Assembly: GCF_003269035.1 (NCBI RefSeq)
Contig: NZ_QLTK01000043.1
Span: 1-52,531, forward strand
From: Paraburkholderia bryophila
GTDB taxonomy: Bacteria; Pseudomonadota; Gammaproteobacteria; Burkholderiales; Burkholderiaceae
DNA length: 52,531 nt
Direction: 5' to 3'
Shown here one piece after another: positions 1 through 8,907 of the stretch (positions are counted from its first letter, which is position 1; every line of letters begins with the position of its first letter). The translations under genes and the position numbers were made by a program. The notes below the pieces were generated by a model, which was given only the letters and a program-made list of their open reading frames with translations, had not been told where the DNA came from and ran no database searches.

Positions 1-218
1 AACTTTCTCAACCCGTTCACTTCGCTGAAACCCTTGCCATTGCTGGCTCTCCCGCCTCCCGTGCCCCGGTGTCCGAAGCACGAAAGAGCGAGATTCTAAC
101 GACCCGCGCAGGGCCTTGCAAGCGTTATTTTGATCTGCATTGATCGCGCCAGAAATAGCGCAAAAAGACACGACCCGACATCGGCCGGGGCGCAAAGAAA
201 ACACCCACAGTCAGGCAA
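1..218. other. Non-coding edge, no gene seen
   Basis: This stretch lies downstream of the phn operon, whose last gene ends at 219 on the minus strand. I see no ORF with family similarity, no tRNA fold and no convincing terminator hairpin. It may be the spacer to a gene outside the window. Confidence 0.5.
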
Positions 219-779
219 TCAAGCAGCCAAACGCCTGTTCATCGCTCGTTCGACGACGCTCATATAGTGATCGAGGCCCGGCGTCACGCGGTGCTCTTCC
301 TTGGCAAGATCGTCCCATCGGCGCAGACGCAATGCATCTTCCGCGTAAGGCTTCTGCAGAAACGCGTTGGCTTCCTCGCTGCTGAAGATGCCGCCCTGCA
401 GTTCCAGACTACGCACCGAGTCGACGGACAGTTGCCCCAAGTACGTCTCGTCGATCGCGCACAGGCAGCGCTTGGCGTCGACGTGCAAGCGGATCGGCTC
501 CAGCACCGCGTCCGACAACACCGGCCGCAAGAACGGCAGCGCGAAATACTGATGCAGATCGTCGATGCCCCGCTCCGTCGGCGTTTCGCCTTGCAGATTG
601 AGCAGATGCCCGAGATCGTGCAAAAACGCCGCGGCGACCAGTTCGTCGCCGGCGCCCGCCTGTTCCGCCAACGCCCCACTCTGCAAAGCATGTTCCAGTT
701 GCGTCACCGGCTCGCCGCTGTAGGCGATCTTGCCGTACTGCTCGAAGAGCGAGCGGATGTCGTTCAAACTCAATGCCAC
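219..779 (-). CDS. PhnZ-type HD-domain phosphonate oxygenase
   Basis: This 186-residue protein is an HD-domain enzyme of the family found in phosphonate operons, related to PhnZ and TmpB. Those are mixed-valence di-iron oxygenases that break the C-P bond of 1-hydroxylated phosphonates. The PhnZ-type pattern is visible: Y20 and E23 (YxxE), H30, the HD pair H54-D55 followed by H58, H76, H99 with K103, and D156/D157 near the C-terminus. From memory these match the iron ligands and substrate-contact residues of PhnZ. The gene is the last of the minus-strand phn operon, with a 4-bp gap after phnY. The 2-oxoglutarate hydroxylase that usually feeds PhnZ is not in the window, so the natural substrate is open. 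It could be (R)-1-hydroxy-AEP or a methylated derivative taken up by the same importer. The fold is clear; the substrate is inferred. Confidence 0.85.
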   Translation of the reverse strand: MALSLNDIRSLFEQYGKIAYSGEPVTQLEHALQSGALAEQAGAGDELVAAAFLHDLGHLLNLQGETPTERGIDDLHQYFALPFLRPVLSDAVLEPIRLHVDAKRCLCAIDETYLGQLSVDSVRSLELQGGIFSSEEANAFLQKPYAEDALRLRRWDDLAKEEHRVTPGLDHYMSVVERAMNRRLAA

Positions 780-783
780 TGCC

Positions 784-2235
784 TTACTCCCACGGTAATG
801 AGAAGGTCTTCAGATTGGTGAAGCTCTTCATGGCTTCCTGAACGCCTTCCTTATAGCCAAGCCCGGAATCTTTAATGCCGCCGAACGGTGTCAACTCGAT
901 CCGGTAACCCGGCACCTCCCACACGTTGACGGTGCCCACGCGCAATTCGTTGATGAAGCGCGTGATCGCGTCCTGCCGGTTCGTACATACGCCCGACGAC
1001 AACCCGAACGCCGTCCCATTGCTGATGCGAATGGCGTCGTCGAGCGTATTGAAGGTGATGATCGGCGACACGGGCCCGAAGGTTTCCTCACGCACCACCG
1101 CCATCGACGGATCGACGCCGTCGAGCACGGTCGGCGAATACAGCGCGCCATTGCGCTGGTTGCCGAGCCGCAGCCGCGCCCCGGCCGCGACCGCCTCGTT
1201 CACGCGCGCTTCGAACAACTGCGCGGCGGCCACGTCGATCACGGTGCCCATCTGATTCGCCATATCGAACGGATCGCCGAACGACCACGCCCGCGTCTTT
1301 TCAACCACCAGGTCGGTGAAATCCGCCGCGACGCTCTGCTGCACCAGCATCCGCTTCACCGCCGTGCAGCGCTGCCCGGAGTTCTTGTACGAGCCCTGCA
1401 CGGCCAGCGTCGCGGCGCGATCGAGATCGGCGTCTTCGAGCACGATCAGCGGATCGTTGCCGCCCAGCTCCAACACCACGCGCCGGTACGCCGCCTTCGC
1501 CGCGATGTATTTGCCGATCGCCACGCCACCCGTGAACGTGACGAGCTCCGCCAGCGGATGCGTGATCAGTTCGTCGGCGATTTCTCGCGGATCGCCGGTC
1601 AGCACCTGCAGCATCGGCGCTGGCAAACCGGCTTCGTACAGCACGTCGGCCAGATAGAACGCCGACAACGGCACCTTCTCGGACGGCTTCAACAGCACCC
1701 GATTGTTGGTCGCGATCGCCGGCGCGATCTTGTGCGCGACCTGGTTCATCGGATGATTGAACGGCGTGATCGCGACGATCACGCCCGCCAGCGGCTCACG
1801 CTGCGAAAACACGCGACGCTGCTTGCCATGCGGCGTCAGATCGCAGGAAAAACTCTGCCCGTCGTCGCGCAAGGCTTCGATCGAGGCGAACTTGAGCACG
1901 TCGACGACACGGCCGATTTCGTAGCGCGAATCCTGCTTCGACAAACCGGACTCGAGCGAAATCAGATCCGACGCCTGCTCGGTTCGCTCACGCAACAATG
2001 CGCCCGCGCGTTCGAGAATCTGCGAGCGCTCATAGCGCGTGAGCTTCGCGCTGTACGCGGCGGCGTATTCGAACGCGGCGCGCACGTCGTCGACGCTGGC
2101 GAGCGGCACCGTGCCGACGCGCGTGCCGGTATACGGATCGAACACGTCGAGCGTGCGCGAGCGCAGGACGCGCTCGCCTTTGAGACGCAGCGCTTCCGCC
2201 CGGAACGCCGGATGGTCCCGCAACGTCGCGTTCAT
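784..2235 (-). CDS. phnY: Phosphonoacetaldehyde dehydrogenase
   Basis: This NAD(P)-dependent aldehyde dehydrogenase of 483 residues should oxidise phosphonoacetaldehyde, made by PhnW, to phosphonoacetate. The fold markers are present: N160 in the TPFNHP segment, E256 in LELGG and the catalytic C290 in NSGQRC. The open frame extends upstream, but the ATG at 2235 is preferred. It gives the normal family length and overlaps the stop of phnA by 4 bp (ATGA), which suggests translational coupling. Assignment to the phosphonoacetaldehyde subfamily rests mainly on its place between phnA and the HD gene. A related aldehyde substrate cannot be excluded from sequence alone. The symbol phnY is also used for an unrelated dioxygenase. 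Confidence 0.9.
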   Translation of the reverse strand: MNATLRDHPAFRAEALRLKGERVLRSRTLDVFDPYTGTRVGTVPLASVDDVRAAFEYAAAYSAKLTRYERSQILERAGALLRERTEQASDLISLESGLSKQDSRYEIGRVVDVLKFASIEALRDDGQSFSCDLTPHGKQRRVFSQREPLAGVIVAITPFNHPMNQVAHKIAPAIATNNRVLLKPSEKVPLSAFYLADVLYEAGLPAPMLQVLTGDPREIADELITHPLAELVTFTGGVAIGKYIAAKAAYRRVVLELGGNDPLIVLEDADLDRAATLAVQGSYKNSGQRCTAVKRMLVQQSVAADFTDLVVEKTRAWSFGDPFDMANQMGTVIDVAAAQLFEARVNEAVAAGARLRLGNQRNGALYSPTVLDGVDPSMAVVREETFGPVSPIITFNTLDDAIRISNGTAFGLSSGVCTNRQDAITRFINELRVGTVNVWEVPGYRIELTPFGGIKDSGLGYKEGVQEAMKSFTNLKTFSLPWE

Positions 2236-3509
2236 GACGACGACACGCGATTCAAGGCAACCTCGAAGATATCGAAGTTGCGCAGGCGCTTGCCGCCCTT
2301 GCCTGACGGCAACCCGTCGACACGCCGGTTGAACAGCAACGGCACTTCCTGCTCGGAGATGCCGCCATGCGAGCGCAACGGCACCGTCAGTCCCGAGAGA
2401 TCGTGGTCGGCGCGCCGCGTGCCGAGCACGACATGCTTCGTACTCACCACCACGATATCGCCGACGCGGTCGTTCGGCAGCTCGAAACGCTCGCACGCCG
2501 CGCGGTTGTCGAGCACGGCTTCGATGCCCTGCAAGCGGCCGATCCGTTCGATCACCTGCGCGGCGTCGACCTCGCGCGGCAGATAGATCGTCGCGAACGA
2601 ACCGAGCGCGCCGTGGTGCACCACGTACGGATCGGTAATCGGCAGAATCACGCGCGCGATCCGGTCGCCGAGCCAGTCGTCCAGCACGTCCTGCAGATAG
2701 ATCACGTTCGGCTCGCCGGTTTGCGGATCGTGCTTGGCCTTCATGCCGTGGTCGGCGGTCAGGCCGATCACCCAGCCGAGCGCGTCGAGCTTCGCGAGGT
2801 AGCCGTCCATCATCGCGTAGAACGCATTCGCGCCCGCGGTGCCGGGCGCCCATTTGTGCTGGATGTAGTCGGTGGTCGACAGGTACATCAGGTCGAGCTT
2901 GCGCGTCTGCGCGAGCCGCACGCCGGCCGCGAACACGAACTCGGAGAGCCCGGCGCTATACACGTCCGGCACCGGCAAGCCGACCAGATCGAGCACTTCG
3001 CCGATGCCGTTTTCTTCGAGCGAGACCGTGTCGGCTTTCTCCGCCGAGAAGCAGATGCCCTTCAGTTGCCAGCCGAGCAGACGGCGCAGCTTGTCTTTCG
3101 CGGTGACCACGGCGACGGCGGCGCCCGCTTCCGCCGCCGCGGCGAGCAAGGTGCCGGCGCGCAGATAGGCGGGGTCGTTCATCATCACTTCCGCGCCCTT
3201 GCCACCGTTCGCGTCCGGGTCCCAGAAGTAATTGCCGCAAATGCCATGTACCGACGGCGGCACGCCGCAGACGATCGACAGGTTGTTCGGGTTGGTGAAC
3301 GACGGGATCACGCAGTCGCCCTTGAACGCGGCGCCGCCTTTGAGCATCGTGCCGATAAACGGCGCGACGCCAGCCGCGACCGCGGCCTCGAGGTAATCGA
3401 ACTCGCAGCCGTCGACGCACACCACCACCGTCGGTTGCGTAGGCAGCCGGTAGTGGCGGCCGTTGACGTCGATCGTACGTTCGCTTGCATTCAGGTTTGC
3501 GTCTGCCAT
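2232..3509 (-). CDS. phnA: Phosphonoacetate hydrolase
   Basis: This 425-residue protein belongs to the alkaline phosphatase/nucleotide pyrophosphatase superfamily and would hydrolyse phosphonoacetate to acetate and phosphate with two zinc ions. The metal and catalytic residues can be followed in order: D33 in CVDGCEF, nucleophile T72 in SFTNPNN, D214 and H218 in STTDYIQH, D253-H254 in TADHGM, and H381 in RSHGG. There is no signal peptide, so it acts in the cytoplasm. It sits between phnR and phnY and overlaps phnY by 4 bp. Together with PhnW and PhnY it completes the three-step AEP route that bypasses phosphonatase and C-P lyase. Confidence 0.93.
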   Translation of the reverse strand: MADANLNASERTIDVNGRHYRLPTQPTVVVCVDGCEFDYLEAAVAAGVAPFIGTMLKGGAAFKGDCVIPSFTNPNNLSIVCGVPPSVHGICGNYFWDPDANGGKGAEVMMNDPAYLRAGTLLAAAAEAGAAVAVVTAKDKLRRLLGWQLKGICFSAEKADTVSLEENGIGEVLDLVGLPVPDVYSAGLSEFVFAAGVRLAQTRKLDLMYLSTTDYIQHKWAPGTAGANAFYAMMDGYLAKLDALGWVIGLTADHGMKAKHDPQTGEPNVIYLQDVLDDWLGDRIARVILPITDPYVVHHGALGSFATIYLPREVDAAQVIERIGRLQGIEAVLDNRAACERFELPNDRVGDIVVVSTKHVVLGTRRADHDLSGLTVPLRSHGGISEQEVPLLFNRRVDGLPSGKGGKRLRNFDIFEVALNRVSSS

Positions 3510-3563
3510 CGTTGCCTTCCATGCGTGCGCGCCACGCGCGTTGTATTCAAGTTGCCACGACTC

Positions 3564-4310
3564 TCATTCGTTCGACGCCGGCGACATCCGCACCACGCCC
3601 GACGCCGCCGTCACTTCGCAAACCGCCTCGCACGCCGCATGCGCGCGCTGCTGGCCGCCCGTCACATGCGCGCGCATCAGCGCCGCGGCCTGCTCGGCGT
3701 CGCGCGACGCGAGCGCCGTGAGAATCGCGCGATGTTCGGCCAGCGAGCGCTCCATCGCGCTCGCATGCACCTCCAGCGCGGCACGCCGGAACAGACTCAA
3801 TTCGCTGACCAGCCTGCGATACGTCTCATACAGCTTCAGATTGCCCGACGCCGCCACCAGCCCATCGTGAAACCCCACGTTGGCGCGCGCGTACGCGTCG
3901 TGATCCTGCGTGTCGAGCGCCGCGCGCATCGCGTCGAGCCAATCGCGCAACACAGAGAGCATGCGCGCGTCGATACGCACTGCCAGCATCCGGCACGCCG
4001 CCTCTTCGAGCACCGCGCGCACCGCGTAAATCTCATCCGCTTCGGCCAGCGACACCGTCCGCACGAACACGCCACGGTTTTTCTCGGTGCGCACGAGGCC
4101 GGCCTGCTCCAGCGCGCGAAACGCTTCGCGCACCGGTCCGCGCGACACCTGCAAACGCGCGGCCCAGTCGGCTTCGTTGAGTTTGTCGCCGGGTGTCAAC
4201 GCGCCTTCGACGATGTGCCGCTCGATTTCGTCGCGTACCAGCGTGGTCAACGAATGCCTGCGCACCACGTCGATCGGATCGACTGAAGACGTTTGCATAT
4301 ATTCGGTCAT
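3564..4310 (-). CDS. phnR: GntR/FadR-type regulator of the phn operon
   Basis: This 248-residue regulator has an N-terminal winged HTH of the GntR family (about residues 15-80, with the typical VSRGPVREAFRALE segment). A C-terminal all-helical FCD ligand domain follows. The frame is open far upstream, but the ATG at 4310 gives the standard length. A second ATG lies at 4298. It is encoded between the permease gene phnV and the hydrolase gene phnA in the same direction, as seen for PhnR proteins of Burkholderia phosphonate loci. It probably senses a phosphonate or pathway intermediate and controls the operon. The 77-bp gap before it contains two ATTTTG repeats over the start and could hold an internal promoter or autoregulatory site. 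Confidence 0.85.
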   Translation of the reverse strand: MTEYMQTSSVDPIDVVRRHSLTTLVRDEIERHIVEGALTPGDKLNEADWAARLQVSRGPVREAFRALEQAGLVRTEKNRGVFVRTVSLAEADEIYAVRAVLEEAACRMLAVRIDARMLSVLRDWLDAMRAALDTQDHDAYARANVGFHDGLVAASGNLKLYETYRRLVSELSLFRRAALEVHASAMERSLAEHRAILTALASRDAEQAAALMRAHVTGGQQRAHAACEAVCEVTAASGVVRMSPASNE

Positions 4311-4387
4311 TTTGACAAATTTTGCCACATCGAAATGTGCCGACGCGCGACGGCGGCACGCCGGCACCCTTCCCGAAAAGAGGTTCG

Positions 4388-5251
4388 TCAGTCTGCCCGG
4401 CGACGTGGCACGCGCGCGGCGATCAACAGCAACGCGGCGAGCGACACCATCAGCAGAATCAGCGACAGCGCGGAGGCCGGCAGGTAGTAGCCGCGCTCCA
4501 CCTGGCCGACGACGACGATCGGCACCGTCGCGAAGCCGGGCGGGTACACGGTGAGCGTGGCGCCGAGCTCGCCGAGCGACAACGCGAAGCCGAGCGCGAG
4601 GCTGGCGCGGATCGCCGGCACCAGTTGCGGCAGCACGACGCGGCGCAGCACCATCGACGGCGGCGCACCGAGGCTCGCGGCCGCTTCGCGCAGAATCGTC
4701 AGCTCGGGACGCAACGCGGCGGCCGCGCAGCGGTAGCAGAACGGCAGCACCAGCGCGAGCTGCACGAACACGACGATCGCCGCCGAGCTCGACAGATCGA
4801 GCGGCCGCTTGTGATACGCGATCAGCACGGCGAGCCCGAGCACCACGCTCGGCACGCCGTTGGGCATCATCGCGATGGTGTCGACCACGGCGCCGAGGCC
4901 GCGACGGTCGCGTCCTTCGAGCGCCAGCGCGAGCCACAGGCCGAGCATCGTGCCGAGCACCGCGACGCCCATACCGATTTCGAGGCTGGTGCTGAGCGCG
5001 TCGAAGTCGCTGGAACCGAGGCGTTCGAACCAGCGCATGCTGAAGCCGTCGGGCAGGATCGTGCCGGACCAGTGCGCGGCCACGCTCGACAACGCGACGA
5101 CCAGCACCGGCAACACGAACAACCAGAAACACAGCAGCGCGGCGAAGCCGAGAAACAGGCCGCCGAGCAGGCGTGCGGGCAGACTGCGGCGCACCGGCCG
5201 CGCTTTCTTGTGCATGACCGGCAAAACGGTCGGGTCGAGTTCAACGGCCAT
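4388..5251 (-). CDS. phnV: AEP ABC importer permease PhnV
   Basis: This 287-residue integral membrane protein has about six hydrophobic helices and the permease EAA loop near residues 180-200 (EAAASLGAPP). It is one of the two inner-membrane subunits of the 2-aminoethylphosphonate ABC importer. The ATG at 5251 lies 11 bp inside the end of phnU, so the two permeases are translationally linked. The N-terminal cytoplasmic segment is basic (HKKARPVRR). Family identity comes from gene order phnS-T-U-V. By sequence alone it is a permease of the sulfate/iron/spermidine-like group. Confidence 0.88.
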   Translation of the reverse strand: MAVELDPTVLPVMHKKARPVRRSLPARLLGGLFLGFAALLCFWLFVLPVLVVALSSVAAHWSGTILPDGFSMRWFERLGSSDFDALSTSLEIGMGVAVLGTMLGLWLALALEGRDRRGLGAVVDTIAMMPNGVPSVVLGLAVLIAYHKRPLDLSSSAAIVVFVQLALVLPFCYRCAAAALRPELTILREAAASLGAPPSMVLRRVVLPQLVPAIRASLALGFALSLGELGATLTVYPPGFATVPIVVVGQVERGYYLPASALSLILLMVSLAALLLIAARVPRRRAD

Positions 5252-6197
5252 GGCCCGCTCCTTTCACCTTGCGACGGTTGACCTGGCGGTACAACGCGTA
5301 CAGCGACAAAGACATGATCAGCATCACGACCGCGCCGGCGGCGGCGGTCGGCAGATCGAGATCGACGGTGGCCGAGCTATAGATCGCCACCGGCAACGTG
5401 ATCAGATGCGCGCTACCGAGCACGAGCAGAATGCCGAACTCGTTCAAGGTGAGCAGAAAACACAGAATCGTGCCGGCCGCGATACCCGGCCACGCGAGCG
5501 GCAGGATCACCTTGAACGCGACCATCCAGGTGCTCGCGCCGAGACTGCGTGCGGCTTCGATCAGACGCATGTCGAGCGTGGCGAACGAGGCCAGCGTCGG
5601 ACGCACGACGAACGGCGCGTAGAACACCACTTCCGCGAGAATCACGCCGCCCACGCCGAATAGAAAATCGAGCGGCGGCGCCTGCAGATGAAACAGCCGC
5701 TGCAAGCCGATACTGACCGAGCCTTGCGAGCCGTACAGAAAGATCAGCGTAAACGCGACCAGAAACGACGGAAACGCGACGAACAGTTCGAGAAAGCGCG
5801 TCACCATGCGCGCGCCCGGAAACGGCTTGAAAAACAGCAACGACGCCAGCGCCACGCCGAGCAGCGAAGCCAGCCCGGCGCTCGCGAACAGAATCCACAG
5901 CGTCGTACCGATCACGCCGCGCGTTTCCGGATTGCCGAAGAATTGCGCATACGCCTGCACGCTCAAGCCGTGCGCGCCGGTCAGGCTCAGCAACACGAGG
6001 CGGATCAGCGGATAGATCACCAGCGGACCAAGCACCACTACCGCGATGAACAGAAGGTGCCATTGCGCCATGCGCTCGCGCCGCTTTACCGCCGCCGTGT
6101 GCGAGGCGGCGCTGGCGCGGCGGCGAGCCGCGGCGGCATCGGCAGCGGCGGCTGCGCCGAGCGAATCGGACGTATCAGGGGTTGATAAGGACGACAT
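5241..6197 (-). CDS. phnU: AEP ABC importer permease PhnU
   Basis: This 318-residue permease has an alanine-rich cytoplasmic N-terminus of about 40 residues, then some six membrane helices and an EAA loop (EAARSLGAST). I start it at the ATG at 6197 because GAGG lies about 6 nt upstream. A GTG at 6224 would add nine residues but has no ribosome-binding site. With the chosen start it overlaps phnT by 23 bp and phnV by 11 bp, so phnT-U-V form a tightly packed unit. It pairs with PhnV to form the transmembrane channel of the importer. Confidence 0.88.
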   Translation of the reverse strand: MSSLSTPDTSDSLGAAAAADAAAARRRASAASHTAAVKRRERMAQWHLLFIAVVVLGPLVIYPLIRLVLLSLTGAHGLSVQAYAQFFGNPETRGVIGTTLWILFASAGLASLLGVALASLLFFKPFPGARMVTRFLELFVAFPSFLVAFTLIFLYGSQGSVSIGLQRLFHLQAPPLDFLFGVGGVILAEVVFYAPFVVRPTLASFATLDMRLIEAARSLGASTWMVAFKVILPLAWPGIAAGTILCFLLTLNEFGILLVLGSAHLITLPVAIYSSATVDLDLPTAAAGAVVMLIMSLSLYALYRQVNRRKVKGAGHGR

Positions 6198-7284
6198 CGT
6201 CAGCCTCGTAATGCAGGGAAACACGCGCGCCCTTCTCCGGCATCATGCCGTGGCCGCGCTGCATCTGGACCAGCACCGGTTCGTTGGGCATGGCGTCGAG
6301 CAGGACCGATACCGACAACACCGCGCCGTACCATTCGACCGAGGTAATCGCGCCGTGCAATTGACCTTCGCCGAGCGGCACGATGCGCAACGCCTCCGGA
6401 CGCAGACAGGCAACCCGGTCGCGTTCGTTGTAGCGCACGTCGCCCATGCCGAAGGCGACCTGCGGCGGCAGCAGATTGGCCGCGCCCAGATAGCGCGCGA
6501 CGAAGCCGTCGTTCGGCGTGTCGTACAGCTGCTGCGGCGTGCCGAGCTGGGCGATGCGGCCTTCGCGCATCAGCAGCGTGCGGTCGGACAGCACCAGCGC
6601 GTCGTCCTGATCGTGGGTCACGCAGACGATCGTCAGATTCGGCAGGCGCTCGTGCAGCGCCTTCAGTTCGGAACGCACCGAGGCGCGCAGATTGGCGTCG
6701 AGTGCGGAAAGGGGTTCGTCGAGCAGCAGCACGTCGGGCTCGATCACCAGCGCGCGGGCGAGCGCCACGCGCTGCTGCATGCCGCCCGACAGTTGCGCGG
6801 GCATGACGTGACCGGCGTCGCCGAGCTGCACCAGCTTCAAGGCATCGGCCACGCGCCGGGCGACGTCCTTGGACGGCGTGCGGCGCGCGCGCAAACCGAA
6901 CGCGACGTTATCGAACACCGACAGATGCGGAAACAGCGCATAGCTCTGGAACAGCAGACCCAGATTGCGCTTGTGCGGCGGCACGTGCGTGAGGTCGTGA
7001 CCGGCCACGGTCAGCGTGCCGGACAAGCCGTCCGCTTCGATAAACCCGGCGATGAACCGCAACAAGGTGGTCTTGCCACAACCGCTGCGGCCCAGCACGG
7101 TGAGCAGTTCGCCGCGCTGAATGGTCAACGACAGATCGTCGAGCACCGTACGCGAACCGAAGCGCACCGTCAGATGATCGATCTGCACGCCGCCCGGCGT
7201 GGTCGAACGCGCGGCGTCGAGCGCGTCCGGTGAGGCGCCGAGTGCGCCTGGGTGAGCAAGACTGGCCGTATTCACCGGGTTCAT
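6175..7284 (-). CDS. phnT: AEP ABC importer ATPase PhnT
   Basis: This ABC ATPase of about 369 residues powers import through PhnUV. It shows Walker A (GRSGCGKT, residues 65-72), the Q-loop near residue 113, signature LSGGMQ (165-170), Walker B ending in LLLDE (186-190) and the H-loop in CVTHDQ. A C-terminal TOBE-like regulatory region of about 120 residues follows. The start is uncertain. The ATG at 7284 touches GGAGG directly, which is too close. A GTG three codons later (7275) has the same GGAGG at 9 nt and may be the true start. The first 30 residues are not conserved-looking either way. Confidence 0.9.
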   Translation of the reverse strand: MNPVNTASLAHPGALGASPDALDAARSTTPGGVQIDHLTVRFGSRTVLDDLSLTIQRGELLTVLGRSGCGKTTLLRFIAGFIEADGLSGTLTVAGHDLTHVPPHKRNLGLLFQSYALFPHLSVFDNVAFGLRARRTPSKDVARRVADALKLVQLGDAGHVMPAQLSGGMQQRVALARALVIEPDVLLLDEPLSALDANLRASVRSELKALHERLPNLTIVCVTHDQDDALVLSDRTLLMREGRIAQLGTPQQLYDTPNDGFVARYLGAANLLPPQVAFGMGDVRYNERDRVACLRPEALRIVPLGEGQLHGAITSVEWYGAVLSVSVLLDAMPNEPVLVQMQRGHGMMPEKGARVSLHYEADDVVLINP

Positions 7285-7307
7285 CCTCCAACAAGATTAA
7301 TGCTGAC

Positions 7308-7337
7308 GCGGCGCCCCGGGAGACCCGGAGGCGCCGC
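7308..7337 (-). other. Intergenic stem-loop between phnS and phnT
   Basis: A strong hairpin occupies the 155-bp gap between the binding-protein gene and the ATPase gene. The outer arms are GCGGCGCC (7308-7315) and GGCGCCGC (7330-7337), and the inner arms are CCGGG (7316-7320) and CCCGG (7324-7328). There is a 3-nt loop and one bulged A. No U-run follows in the direction of transcription. It looks like a 3'-stabilising or partial-termination element that lets phnS mRNA exceed that of the membrane subunits. Confidence 0.6.
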
Positions 7338-7439
7338 CTGACTCTATTGCTTCAACCGCGTTGCATTGCTACTTCAATAGCGTTGCCACTTCGGCCGCGC
7401 GGTTCAGCCGTGCGTTTCAGGCGCGCGGCGAATCACGGC

Positions 7440-8531
7440 TTATTTCGGCTTGACCACGTCGAGCTGCTTGCCCGACGAACCGATCACGTCGTTCTTCCAG
7501 CGTGCGGTCCAGTCGGCTTTCTTCGCCATCACCTGGTTCCAGTCGACCGGAATCAGCTTCACGCCGGCGATCGCCTGCTTGACGGCTTCGCCGTTCTTGC
7601 CGGCGAGCGGCACGTCGGTGCGGCCCGGAATACCGAAGATGTCCGGCACCTTCGACTGCACGTCCGTCGACATCAGATAGTCGATCAGCTTCTTGCCTTC
7701 CGCCTGGTTCGGACCGTTCTTGATCAGGCCGATCGCGTACGGCAACTGGAACGTGGTCGGCTGGCCGCCGGCCGTGGCCGCGAGGAACACCGGCTTGAGC
7801 GACAGGCCGCCGTTGGCGGCATCGTCCAGATCCATCTGCAGATCGCCGTTGGCGACCGCGATTTCGTTGCGCGACAGCAGCACGTCGAGGTAGCCCGTGC
7901 CCTTGGTGTGGAACTTGGCGCTGTTTTCGAGCTTCTTCAGATAGTCGAACGCCTTGTCTTCACCCATCAGCGACGACGTCAGGATGATCACCGCCATGCC
8001 GTCGCCGGCCGTGGCCGGGTTCGAGTAGGCGATCTTGCCCGAGAAGTCCGGGTGCAGCAGATCGGCGAACGTCTTCGGCTGGGTCTTGGTGACTTCCGGG
8101 TTGATCGCGAACGAGAAATAGTTGTTCACGAAGGTCGCCCACGCGCCGTTCGGCGCCTTGGCGATGGCCGGCACGTTCTTGTAGTTGGCGCTCTGATACG
8201 CCTGCAGCAGGCCGCTCTGATCGGCTTGCTGGATGAACGGCGGCAGCGTGACGATCACGTCGGCCTTCGGCTGATCTTTTTCGATGGTGGCGCGGTTCAC
8301 TACTTCACCGCTGCCTGCCGTGACGATGTTGACCTTCACGCCTTCCTTCTTTTCGAAGGCCGGCAGCACATCCTTGTAAAGGTTTTCGAGGCCGTCGGCG
8401 GTGTACAGGACCACGGCGTCAGCCGCGTGAGCCTGAATGGCCGTGCCGCCGAACGCTGCCGCGGCGACCAGTGCCGGCAACAGCTTGCGTGCGAGACCGG
8501 CGGTGGCGTGAAGGGAATTCGTCTTTGTCAT
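7440..8531 (-). CDS. phnS: Periplasmic AEP-binding protein PhnS
   Basis: This 363-residue substrate-binding protein has a Sec signal peptide: basic start, hydrophobic run around residues 15-30, and a cleavage site after AIQAHA. The mature part resembles type 2 periplasmic binding proteins of the iron/AEP group (VVLYTADGLENLY at its N-terminus). The ATG at 8531 is preceded by a GGAGAGAG ribosome-binding site; an upstream extension of the frame is not used. It is the first gene of the importer operon. It would capture AEP and deliver it to PhnUV. Confidence 0.9.
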   Translation of the reverse strand: MTKTNSLHATAGLARKLLPALVAAAAFGGTAIQAHAADAVVLYTADGLENLYKDVLPAFEKKEGVKVNIVTAGSGEVVNRATIEKDQPKADVIVTLPPFIQQADQSGLLQAYQSANYKNVPAIAKAPNGAWATFVNNYFSFAINPEVTKTQPKTFADLLHPDFSGKIAYSNPATAGDGMAVIILTSSLMGEDKAFDYLKKLENSAKFHTKGTGYLDVLLSRNEIAVANGDLQMDLDDAANGGLSLKPVFLAATAGGQPTTFQLPYAIGLIKNGPNQAEGKKLIDYLMSTDVQSKVPDIFGIPGRTDVPLAGKNGEAVKQAIAGVKLIPVDWNQVMAKKADWTARWKNDVIGSSGKQLDVVKPK

Positions 8532-8907
8532 GTCGCTCTCTCCGAAAGGCAAAAAACCAGACGGTCGGGATGTCCCGATACCTGTTGTGATTGAACGGCG
8601 GTAGCGCCGCGCCGCATGCGTGTTGCCCGCAGCCAGTCGTCGTGCCCGACTCCGCATATTGCAGATTGCCGACAACTTTGCCGCTTCCTCTTCAGCCTGA
8701 CTTACAGCTCACCTACGACACACTCGCTGCACTGCCATGCCTGAACGGGCAGTGCAAGGATCACAGGTTTCCATGACAACGCCATGACGATTCTGGCGAA
8801 TTCCAAAAAATGACACAATTCGCCAATAATATCCAAATCGTCGTTTCGTCGACCCGAGCGGGCGGCGATCCTTCAACCGTCCATTTCCCCAGCCGACGGA
8901 GGCCCGC
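8532..8907. promoter_or_regulatory. Divergent phnS/phnW control region
   Basis: This 376-bp gap separates the divergently transcribed phnS operon and phnW, so both promoters should lie here. I find no gene. The clearest element is the inverted repeat at 8728-8756, listed separately. An AT-rich patch at 8800-8840 near phnW could contain its promoter, but no convincing -35/-10 pair can be assigned. Confidence 0.55.
8728..8756. promoter_or_regulatory. 9-bp inverted repeat, possible operator
   Basis: The arms TGCACTGCC (8728-8736) and GGCAGTGCA (8748-8756) are perfectly complementary, with an 11-bp spacer. Their centres are 20 bp apart, about two helical turns, which suits a dimeric regulator. 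PhnR is the obvious candidate, but this is inference. Confidence 0.4.

Noticed and set aside
1558..4286. Long plus-strand open frames antisense to phnY, phnA and phnR
   Set aside because: They are shadows caused by high GC third positions. They are Arg/His-rich with no family likeness, and the minus-strand genes explain the region.
8591..8776. 61-codon frame in the phnS-phnW spacer
   Set aside because: No ribosome-binding site and no family likeness, and it overlaps the operator-like dyad. It lies in a control region.
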